DNA of 57,814 nt from Cymbomonas tetramitiformis (lineage: Eukaryota; Chlorophyta; Pyramimonadophyceae; Pyramimonadales; Pyramimonadaceae): positions 1 to 57,814 of the forward strand of contig LGRX02030489.1 in assembly GCA_001247695.2 (NCBI GenBank), given 5' to 3'. The position numbers and the translations under genes are program-made. The notes below the pieces were generated by a model, which ran no database searches, was not told the origin of the DNA, and worked only from the letters and a program-made list of their open reading frames with translations. This document shows, piece by piece, positions 42,791-50,540 of the stretch. Position 1 is the stretch's first letter. Each line of letters opens with the position of its first letter.

Positions 42791-43246
42791 TTATAATTCA
42801 GGAAATAAACTTCTATACGCTTTATCATAATGAGTATTTGTTTGTTTAGGTGATTGAGGGCTATTATCTATATTTTTATTATTTCTTTTTTTGGAAATTC
42901 TTTTCTTTTTAACTATAACTTCCGGTTCACTTTCACTAGAACTAGAAGTTTCATGTATTTCCTCAATAATAACTTTTGGTTTTTTCTTTGTACTTTTTTT
43001 ATATTTCACAACTTCTTTTTTTACTTCTGGTTCAACTTTAATTTCATCTTTTTCCGGTTTCCGGTGATTTTTTATTACTTCTTTTGCATCTAATATTTCT
43101 TTTTGATTTTCAAGATCTTTTGCAATTTTGATATTTTTCTTTTCTTCGGCTTTCAATTTTCGTACTTCTAAAGCTTTCAATCTTGCATTTTTCAATCTTT
43201 CTAAAGTTTTTTCATCAGTAATTTTTTCACCTTTTTTATAACCCAT
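42791..43246 (-). CDS. Charged protein co-transcribed with ATPase
   Basis: 151 aa, counterpart of 20326-20811: KKGEKITDEKTLERLKNARL at the start, Lys/Glu-rich middle with a Ser patch (SSSSESEPE), and the conserved end HYDKAYRSLFPEL. Likely nucleic-acid-binding or packaging accessory; inferred. Confidence 0.7.
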   Translation of the reverse strand: MGYKKGEKITDEKTLERLKNARLKALEVRKLKAEEKKNIKIAKDLENQKEILDAKEVIKNHRKPEKDEIKVEPEVKKEVVKYKKSTKKKPKVIIEEIHETSSSSESEPEVIVKKKRISKKRNNKNIDNSPQSPKQTNTHYDKAYRSLFPEL

Positions 43247-43295
43247 TATTTATTTTTAATTAGAATATAATAGATATAAAAAGAAATTAATATTT

Positions 43296-43469
43296 CTAAA
43301 CATTATTAGTATTTTCTTCTTGTTCTAAAATTTTCCTCTTACAATGTACACATGGTGAATCGATAGTTTCACATCTCGAATATCTTATACCGGTAAATAT
43401 TGTGCCTATAACTAATATCAATCCACTTATAAAACTTTGAAAATCACATGAATTGTTTAAAATATCCAT
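43296..43469 (-). CDS. Small single-pass membrane protein (57 aa)
   Basis: ATG at 43469. One hydrophobic segment (about residues 13-28, FISGLILVIGTIFTG), then a short polar tail with CVHC (Cys-x2-Cys) and an acidic end. Lies in the minus-strand ATPase cluster, 49 bp upstream of the 151-aa gene. No inner counterpart found. Could be a virion membrane or host-membrane protein; too short for firm support. Confidence 0.45.
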   Translation of the reverse strand: MDILNNSCDFQSFISGLILVIGTIFTGIRYSRCETIDSPCVHCKRKILEQEENTNNV

Positions 43470-43528
43470 TTTTATATAACTTAAACAATTTAAAAATATT
43501 TTTGGTTATTATATTATATCCAATATAT

Positions 43529-43804
43529 ATGGAGAAAGTTATTTCAAAGTTTGGAAATACTTATTATAAAAAATCGAGTGAAAAGAATAATTTAGATGTC
43601 GCAAAACATTATAAAAATAATAAAGATAAAGTTTTAAAACAACGTATCTTAAATTTACGAATCAAAAGAGGTTTGCCCATCAAAGCAAATTCCGTCAAAT
43701 TATACAATATCACTATTGATGATATGATTCAAGCTTTAAAAAAATCATCATTCGACATACCTAAACAATATGAACTATTAACACAATACTCAAAATTGTT
43801 GTAG
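43529..43804 (+). CDS. Small basic protein upstream of PolB
   Basis: 91 aa from ATG 43529 (MEKVISKFGNTYYKKSSEKN), after a TATATATAT run; an in-frame ATG at 43448 overlaps the antisense 57-aa gene and is less likely. Basic, helical (HYKNNKDKVLKQRILNLRIK), with a C-terminal amphipathic segment. Similar in style to the 64-aa inner protein. Function unknown. Confidence 0.55.
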   Translation: MEKVISKFGNTYYKKSSEKNNLDVAKHYKNNKDKVLKQRILNLRIKRGLPIKANSVKLYNITIDDMIQALKKSSFDIPKQYELLTQYSKLL

Positions 43805-43878
43805 ATTTTGAGTGCAAAGTACTAACCCAATTGAGCTTAAAGAAATAATCTTATATATATATTATAAAAGCCTCACCC

Positions 43879-46800
43879 ATGTCCAAACTCAACACCTCAA
43901 ATATCAAATTAACACCTACACAATGGAAACTTTTAAACATTGAAATGAAGGATGCAAAAACTAGAAAAGATTTTGCTGATTTAAAAGATATTGTAGAAAG
44001 TTTTAAAATAATAAATGGAAGAAAAAAATCTAAAACATTTATTACAAAAAATGATTATGAAAAATCGTTAAAAACAAAAATTAAAGATAAATACAATGGA
44101 AAATCCGAAACTTTCAAAAAATACCGTGAAATTTCACGAAAAAATATAAATAAGAAGAAAAATGAAAAGGTTAACAAATTTGTAAATAATGTAAAAACTG
44201 ATATTAAAAATATCAAAGAAATTAAAAAAACCAAACGCACCGAGTATATTGATAAATTTAAAACTAGAAAAGATATCTACGGTCCAATAGATTTTAATCT
44301 TTTTGAAATAAAAGGTTTACGAAGGTTCGTGCCCGAAGCATCGAGTGGTGACAAACAATTGATATCATTTGAGTTACAATTTGAAGATAATTATGTAATA
44401 AAAAACGATGACATTTATTTAGGATATCATCCTGAAAATCTACAAAAAGCTATTGAAAAAATAGCTCAAAGTGAAAAATTAAAAGAATATGGATTTATTA
44501 AAAGTATTACTCTTTTCGTCCATACCGTTAAAGCTATTAAAGGTGGTTCTTCAAATCCACAATCAAGAAATAAAGAAGAACGATTCAAAAAGAAAAGTTG
44601 TATTACATTGAAAAATAATAATAATCAATGTTTTGATATTTCTCTAGCTATTTTGCAACATTTACATTGTAAAGAAACCAACAAAACATTTTGGAAAACA
44701 CTAACTCACGCAAAAAGACCACAAACACGGACAAAATTAGGAAATGAAATAAGAAAATTAGTCGGTATTGACCCTCATAAACAAATTGATGTTTTGAGAG
44801 ACACTCCAATATATGAAAAAGCATTAAATGCACATATTGTCGTTTATCAAGAGCATAGCGTTGTTGGGCAACTTAAAATTTATCCTAGTGGTGACAACCA
44901 AATATTTGATGATGACAAAAATGTATACTTTATATGTTATGACACTGAACAAGAACATTTTGAACCAATTACCAACATCGTTGCATTTTTAGATACTCGT
45001 TCAAAATCATGTCCACGGTGTTTTAGTACTAAATGTATGTTTAAAGATAAGAAAAATCAATATAACAAAAATTTAGTGAATAAAATATATTGTAAAAAGT
45101 GTGAACGATGGTTTTTTAATAAGGATTGTTATGACCATCATCTAAAATCTACATGTGATAAAGTGCATTATTGCAAGGAATGTCACACACAATATGAAAC
45201 CAAAATTAAACATATATGTGGTCATTCAACATGCAAGAATTGTGAGGAATATTGCAACTTGAATCATCATCAATGTTATATTCAACATGTAAATAAAAAG
45301 GACCCAATTGAAAAACTAGCCTTTTTCGATTTTGAATGTACTCAAGAGACAAAGTATTTGAATGAAAAGACTAAAGAGTTTCATTATAAACATCATATGA
45401 ATTTAGCAATCACTCAATATTTAGATGACACCAAGAATCCTAAAAGCGAAGACAACTTGGTCGAAGGATTTGAACATTATGACATGCATTCCTTTTTAGA
45501 ATTTCTTTTTAGTGCAAAACATAAAGGATACACGTTTATTGCACACAATGGTAAAGCTTATGACTTTTTGCTCATTTTTGAAGCAATATTAGTTATGCAT
45601 AAATTTGATGATAATAAAAAAATGCCAGAAATTATTAGAGTTGGTAACAAAATAATAAAGTTAAGCTATTTAGGAGTCACACTAATTGATAGCATAAATC
45701 ATTTTAGTTGTGGTCTTGCAAAGTTACCAAAAACATGGGGTTTAGAAAATGATGTTGAAAAAGGATATTATCCACATTTATTCAATAAAAAAGAAAATTT
45801 TAATTATACCGGGAAAATACCTAGTAGACATTATTTTTGTCCGGAACAAATGAAATGTGAAGATAAAGAAAAATTCGATATTTGGTACAAAGAAAAATGT
45901 GATGGCAAAGAATTTGTTTGGAACAATAAAAATGAATTGCGAAAGTATTGTTCAAATGATGTTTTAATACTTCGTAAATCATGTTTGGAATATCGTAGTG
46001 TTTTATTGGAAGCATGTGAAACCGACCCATTTAACTTTATGACTATTGCATCGACGGCACAACATATTCATCGAAAGGACATTATGCAAAAAAATACGAT
46101 TGCATATTATAGAATTAAAAAGCAAAGTAAAGTTTGTGCTGAATGGATTAATTATTTGGAACATTCAAGAGGTATCAAAATAATTAGAGAATATAAAATT
46201 TCAAAAACAAACTTCATAGCGGACGGATATTGCAAAGAAACAAATGAAATATTCGAATTTAATGGTGACCGATTTCATGGTAACCCAGCAATTTACAATC
46301 CCAACCATAAAGCAAATGTATCAAGAGACACTAATATAACATTTGGTGATTTACTTAGGAAAACTGAGGTGAAAAAAGAAAAATTAGAAAATATGGGTTA
46401 TATTGTTAAAGATATTTGGGAATGTGATTGGAAAAGTGATAAAAATAATGAAAATTCAGTAATCGACTTTATGAAAATTTACAAACCTGATCTTGTAATT
46501 AGAGATGCATTTTGTGGTGGGAGAACTAATCCTGAACAATTGTATTACAAAAGGAAATTCGGTGAAACATTGAGGTATCTCGACTTTACTTCGTTATACC
46601 CATGGGTTATGAAATATTGTGAGTATCCAATTGGGTTTGATGAACAATTTAAAAATGTTTCGGTTAAAGAATATTTATCGAGGTATAAAAATGAAACTGA
46701 AAAGTTTTTCGGTGTTATATATTGTAAAGTGAAACCTCCCAAAAATTTACAATTTCCGGTGTTACCATGTAGAGACAATGGTAAATTGAAATTCACTTTA

Positions 46801-47940
46801 CATCAACAAGAAGGAACTTGGAGTACCATTGAAGTCGATAAAGCTATTGACATGGGATATGAATTATTGGAAATATATGAAATAAGACATTGGAAAGAAA
46901 GAAGTACAAAATTGTTTGCACCATACATTAATAAATTTCTAAAAATTAAACAAGAATCAAGTGGTTACCCCGAATGGGTCAAAACCGAACAAGATAAAGA
47001 CAAATATATAAGACAGTATTTCGAGAAAGAAGGTATTCTTTTAGACAAATCTCAAATTAAGAAAAACCCCGGAAAACGAGCGGTCGCTAAGATGTACCTA
47101 AACAGTTTGTGGGGCAAATTCGTTCAACAATTAAACAAAATGAAAACCAAAATTATAAATGAACCTAGCGACTTTTATGCAATGGTGTTTGACGAAGAAT
47201 ATGAAATGAATTATGAATTTGCCGGTATAGAAGGAAATGAGAAATGTATTATGAATTATCGATTCAAAGATGAATATTTTGAGGGTCCGGACAAGTGCTC
47301 GACAAGTGAAATCATTGGTGTATTTACTACGGCTTATGCAAGATTAAAGTTGTATGATTTGTGTGAAAAGGTTGGGTTTGACAATGTGCTATATACTGAT
47401 ACCGACTCTTGTATTTACATTGAAAAAGAAGGAATAAATGAGCATATTTATAAGAATGAATTAGGTGACTTTTTAGGTGAATTAACTGATGAACTTTATG
47501 ATGATAAAAGAAACATTATTAAAGAATGTATAGAATATGCTGCAACCGGACCAAAAAGCTACACACTAAAATTCTCAAATGCTGAGCCTCTTACCAAAAG
47601 TAAAGGTTTTTATTTGTCCCACCAAAACAGTAAAATTATTAATCATGAATCAATGGTACGTATGGTTAAGAATTTGACTGATAAAATTGACAATGAATAT
47701 GCTGAGTTGACATATAATGTGATTAGAAAACGCAAGAGAAATGGTAACCAAGAAGTATTATGTCCACAAGGGTTAGAAACAAGAGTTGAAACTAAGGTAT
47801 ACGCTAAAGGTTGGACTGAAAATTTAAAAGGTAATTTGGACGAACTTCACCCTGAGTTTGAAGAGATACAAGAACAATTGGAAGAAGTTGATAAAATAAA
47901 CCCGTATCAATTACGACCTGAGGGATATAACTTATCTTAA
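43879..47940 (+). CDS. polB: Family B DNA polymerase, protein-primed type
   Basis: 1353 aa, homologous to 21428-25309. The N-terminal ~370 residues are Lys-rich, with a segment NNNNQCFDISLAI (about 250) reminiscent of OTU-like Cys-box regions of some Polinton polymerases. Cys/His cluster about 375-475 (CPRCFSTKC, CKKCERWF, CKECHTQY, CKNCEEYC). Exo I FFDFECTQ (about 482), motif A LDFTSLYPWVMK (about 900), motif B LNSLWGKF (about 1073), motif C YTDTDSCIY (about 1172). Intact. The last codons overlap the end of the convergent integrase by 9 bp. Confidence 0.92.
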   Translation: MSKLNTSNIKLTPTQWKLLNIEMKDAKTRKDFADLKDIVESFKIINGRKKSKTFITKNDYEKSLKTKIKDKYNGKSETFKKYREISRKNINKKKNEKVNKFVNNVKTDIKNIKEIKKTKRTEYIDKFKTRKDIYGPIDFNLFEIKGLRRFVPEASSGDKQLISFELQFEDNYVIKNDDIYLGYHPENLQKAIEKIAQSEKLKEYGFIKSITLFVHTVKAIKGGSSNPQSRNKEERFKKKSCITLKNNNNQCFDISLAILQHLHCKETNKTFWKTLTHAKRPQTRTKLGNEIRKLVGIDPHKQIDVLRDTPIYEKALNAHIVVYQEHSVVGQLKIYPSGDNQIFDDDKNVYFICYDTEQEHFEPITNIVAFLDTRSKSCPRCFSTKCMFKDKKNQYNKNLVNKIYCKKCERWFFNKDCYDHHLKSTCDKVHYCKECHTQYETKIKHICGHSTCKNCEEYCNLNHHQCYIQHVNKKDPIEKLAFFDFECTQETKYLNEKTKEFHYKHHMNLAITQYLDDTKNPKSEDNLVEGFEHYDMHSFLEFLFSAKHKGYTFIAHNGKAYDFLLIFEAILVMHKFDDNKKMPEIIRVGNKIIKLSYLGVTLIDSINHFSCGLAKLPKTWGLENDVEKGYYPHLFNKKENFNYTGKIPSRHYFCPEQMKCEDKEKFDIWYKEKCDGKEFVWNNKNELRKYCSNDVLILRKSCLEYRSVLLEACETDPFNFMTIASTAQHIHRKDIMQKNTIAYYRIKKQSKVCAEWINYLEHSRGIKIIREYKISKTNFIADGYCKETNEIFEFNGDRFHGNPAIYNPNHKANVSRDTNITFGDLLRKTEVKKEKLENMGYIVKDIWECDWKSDKNNENSVIDFMKIYKPDLVIRDAFCGGRTNPEQLYYKRKFGETLRYLDFTSLYPWVMKYCEYPIGFDEQFKNVSVKEYLSRYKNETEKFFGVIYCKVKPPKNLQFPVLPCRDNGKLKFTLHQQEGTWSTIEVDKAIDMGYELLEIYEIRHWKERSTKLFAPYINKFLKIKQESSGYPEWVKTEQDKDKYIRQYFEKEGILLDKSQIKKNPGKRAVAKMYLNSLWGKFVQQLNKMKTKIINEPSDFYAMVFDEEYEMNYEFAGIEGNEKCIMNYRFKDEYFEGPDKCSTSEIIGVFTTAYARLKLYDLCEKVGFDNVLYTDTDSCIYIEKEGINEHIYKNELGDFLGELTDELYDDKRNIIKECIEYAATGPKSYTLKFSNAEPLTKSKGFYLSHQNSKIINHESMVRMVKNLTDKIDNEYAELTYNVIRKRKRNGNQEVLCPQGLETRVETKVYAKGWTENLKGNLDELHPEFEEIQEQLEEVDKINPYQLRPEGYNLS

Positions 47941-49089
47941 ATCAATTTCTAAATCATCATCTTTATTGTTTTTATTTTGACTACGAGTTCTTTTAGATAA
48001 TCTATTTTCAGCTGAAATACCTTCCTTTTTAGTTTTTCTTTCTTTTTTATTTTGTTTTGTTACTAATTCTTTCACGGTAGGTTCATCTTTATTTTTACTT
48101 TGATTTGAAACATTACCTTTCACTTCGAGCAATTCTCTTGGTTTATATTTTCTTGCTAAAGTTTCGTTGTTGTCTTCTATTACATAAGACAAGCCTTCCA
48201 TTCTTTTAACTTTATAAATTTTAGTTGACCATCGTTGAGTTTCTTTATCAAAAGTTTTAGTTTTAATTTTAATTCTAACTTTGTCTCCAGGTTTAATATC
48301 AATTTTAGAAAGAAGTTTTGTCAATATATTTCTTTTTAATAAAATATTTCTTAATACTCTATCTTCATTCATATCATTTGGTGCAGACTTATCTATATTT
48401 CCTACATTTTTTGTTTCATTATAATTTTTGACAATAGTATCTAATTTACTAATCCAATTGACGGTATCTTTACTTTTAAAATAAAGTTCTAATTTATATT
48501 TTAATGTTCTATTAAATCTCTCAATCATACCCATTGTACTATGGTCTTCGGGTTCGTTCAAATAATGTTCAATATTGTTATCTTCCAAAAGTTTTTTTAT
48601 AGCTTTATTTATAAATTCACTACCGTTGTCCGTTGTTAATACATTCATTTTGGAATCCTTTATTAATTTTCTCATTGCGGGAATGACACCTTCCGCAGAT
48701 TCTACATTTTTATTATTTTTATCTTTTATAGTTTTTGATTTTAACCCATAAGCATATCCTTTTCTCGTATTTATATTAATTCCCGTTAATATCACAGCAA
48801 AACCACTATTTTGTTTTTTCAATTTTGGGATAAAAGCCAAATCTGCCTGAATATAAGTTTTGTTTGGATCTTTACCATAAATTGGAAATAATTCTTTTTT
48901 ATTTATTTTCTTTTTTTGAGAAAAAGTTTCATTAACTTCAGTCTTTTCGACCGCCTCTTTTACTTGTTTCTGTGTAACTTTATAACCTTTTGCTTTTAAT
49001 TTTGATGTGAATGAACTTATATTTGATAAGCCTATTTCCGGGTCTAAATAGAAATCTTGTATTTGTTTCTCGGTTATTAATTTACTCAT
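47932..49089 (-). CDS. int: DDE (rve) integrase
   Basis: 385 aa, intact. Catalytic residues: D83 in IQADLAF, D154 in TTDNGSEF, E190 in GMIERFN, giving exactly 35 residues between the second Asp and the Glu (DDx35E). The N-terminal ~60 residues carry a helix-turn-helix-like start (ITEKQIQDFYLDP). The C-terminal SH3/chromo-like strand region (DIKPGDKVRIKIKTKTF) is followed by a basic tail. It would insert the element with 6-bp staggered cuts, matching both duplications observed. Confidence 0.92.
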   Translation of the reverse strand: MSKLITEKQIQDFYLDPEIGLSNISSFTSKLKAKGYKVTQKQVKEAVEKTEVNETFSQKKKINKKELFPIYGKDPNKTYIQADLAFIPKLKKQNSGFAVILTGININTRKGYAYGLKSKTIKDKNNKNVESAEGVIPAMRKLIKDSKMNVLTTDNGSEFINKAIKKLLEDNNIEHYLNEPEDHSTMGMIERFNRTLKYKLELYFKSKDTVNWISKLDTIVKNYNETKNVGNIDKSAPNDMNEDRVLRNILLKRNILTKLLSKIDIKPGDKVRIKIKTKTFDKETQRWSTKIYKVKRMEGLSYVIEDNNETLARKYKPRELLEVKGNVSNQSKNKDEPTVKELVTKQNKKERKTKKEGISAENRLSKRTRSQNKNNKDDDLEIDLR

Positions 49090-49201
49090 TTACTTCTTTA
49101 TTATATATCATCAGTGAATAAAAATATTTTTTCATTTGTAATATTATTTTTATCTAAAAGCATTTGATCAATTTTATATGAAATACCATACATTTTATTC
49201 A

Positions 49202-49717
49202 TTATATAAAATCCAGGAATTCTAATAATAGATTGTATTTTGTATTCATTGTGTTCTCTTTTGTAATTTCTATTTCTTCTCCAGATGTTTTATTATATAA
49301 ATTTGAGTCCCCATTGTCTAATTGACATTTAAATAAATTTGAATAATTTTGATTTTGATTTATTTTAATCGAACTATTAAAAAGTTCTTTCAAGTTTGAA
49401 AGTTTGAAAGTATCTTTGGAAAAATATCTTATTTGATTTTCATAAATATGATTGACAATTTTATCCTCTATAGCCAATATAATATTTTCCATATCTTCAA
49501 CTAAATTAAACGAAATATTATACCGGTCACTACCTTCAAAGTTGTTAACTCCAAATGGACAATGCATTTTTGGTGTTTCTAAGTATAACGGCTTTTGATC
49601 ATATTGAATACTTATAAACTTATATGGTTTAGATTTACTTTTTATTTTTGTAAAATCAACATTTTCAATACTCAATTTTTCAATATCAAAATTATCATAT
49701 TTAACTACCGAAATCAT
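49202..49717 (-). CDS. ssDNA-binding-like conserved viral protein
   Basis: 171 aa. The segment YKFISIQYDQKPLYLETPKM, followed by CPFGVNNFEG and YNISFNL, resembles a family in large DNA viruses (pattern: ligand strand, QTPxMxxPFG, YsLxLSF) suspected to bind single-stranded DNA. This is from memory of the pattern and needs a profile search. Lies between integrase and SET genes; no inner counterpart found. A 33-codon frame starts at its stop (ATAATG near 49203) and may be coupled or spurious. Confidence 0.5.
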   Translation of the reverse strand: MISVVKYDNFDIEKLSIENVDFTKIKSKSKPYKFISIQYDQKPLYLETPKMHCPFGVNNFEGSDRYNISFNLVEDMENIILAIEDKIVNHIYENQIRYFSKDTFKLSNLKELFNSSIKINQNQNYSNLFKCQLDNGDSNLYNKTSGEEIEITKENTMNTKYNLLLEFLDFI

Positions 49718-49806
49718 TTTATTAAATTAAGTTATAATATTTATTTTTAAGTTAGTTTATGTTTATTGTAGAAGTTTAGCTACAATTTTAATGTTATGTC
49801 ATATTA

Positions 49807-50280
49807 ATGAAGAAAACACCTTGTGAGCGCTGCATTGCTATTTCCAAAAGTAGTGGGAACCAATGTCGCAACATGACATGTAAATATAGTCCATATTGTT
49901 ATGTTCATAGAGTTGTTAATATAAGTGAAAGTAGTATTCCCAATTCAGGTTTGGGTGTATACGCTAACGAAGATTTAAAAAAAGATAAATTAGTTGGTAG
50001 GTATACCGTTGGCACACAAAAATTGACATCAAATCAACTACCTCCATTAAATCAACGAACGCACATTTGGGAGAAAAATAAAAATTTATTTTATGATGCA
50101 TCAAAAACAAATTCCGTAGCCGGTAAATTTAATGATTGCACTCCTCAAACAGCCAAGAAAATAAAATGCAAAAATAATGCTGTAATAAATTCTGTCGGGA
50201 ATGTTCGATTAAAAAAAGATATAAAAAAGAATGAAGAAATATTTGTTTCGTATGGAAAGGAATATTGGAGAAACAGATGA
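49807..50280 (+). CDS. SET-domain lysine methyltransferase-like protein
   Basis: 157 aa, homologous to 18807-19274: Cys/His knuckle CERCIAI ... CRNMTCKY ... CYVHR, then SSIPNSGLGVYA, KDKLVGRYTVG, NSVGNVRL and the ending EIFVSYGKEYW. Last gene before the right TIR. Target lysine unknown. Confidence 0.75.
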   Translation: MKKTPCERCIAISKSSGNQCRNMTCKYSPYCYVHRVVNISESSIPNSGLGVYANEDLKKDKLVGRYTVGTQKLTSNQLPPLNQRTHIWEKNKNLFYDASKTNSVAGKFNDCTPQTAKKIKCKNNAVINSVGNVRLKKDIKKNEEIFVSYGKEYWRNR

Positions 50281-50297
50281 TAAATTATTTTTTTCTA

Positions 50298-50540
50298 ATT
50301 TATCATATTTATATTTATTCCACCGGAAACTCTCACCGAACCGGATAAAATTCACCGGAAGCTCACCGGAAGCTCACCGGACCGGATAAATTCACCGGAA
50401 CCTCACCGGAATTGTCTAGGGTTTGGAGGGTAGTAGAATGTTGTAGGGTTTGGCGATAAGATTTTACCCCAACCCTAGGCGCAGCCTAGGGTTTTGTTGG
50501 TGGGGGAAAATTTTGTCGCTAAACGCTACATCATACTACT
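50298..50540. repeat. Terminal inverted repeat of outer element, right
   Basis: Mirror of 2194-2436, with the same AACCCTAGGC hairpin (50471-50493) and CCGGTGAGC-type repeats (about 50320-50410, seen on the minus strand). Confidence 0.92.

Larger units (their letters stand above)
2194..50540. mobile_element. Outer Polinton/Maverick-type element (interrupted by an inner one)
   Basis: Element of 48,347 bp including a 26,468-bp insert, so about 21.9 kb originally. Ends are AG...CT with 243-bp inverted repeats and a 6-bp target duplication. It encodes PolB (43879), a DDE integrase (47932), an FtsK/HerA ATPase (41861), major and minor capsid candidates (5790, 7159), a methyltransferase, a SET protein, a lipase and fibre-like proteins. 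The combination of PolB, rve integrase, capsid protein and packaging ATPase defines Polintons/polintoviruses. The genes are strongly AT-rich compared with the GC-rich retrotransposon around it. No primase-helicase and no adenain-type or retropepsin protease was recognised in it. Confidence 0.93.

Noticed and set aside
49100..49201. 33-codon ORF after the ssDNA-binding-like gene
   Set aside because: Very short, AT-rich and without homologue in the inner element; not annotated as a gene.
2194..50540. Assembly artefact as the cause of nesting
   Set aside because: Perfect duplications at both levels and exact frame continuity of the split genes are not expected from a chimeric assembly, although reads were not available.
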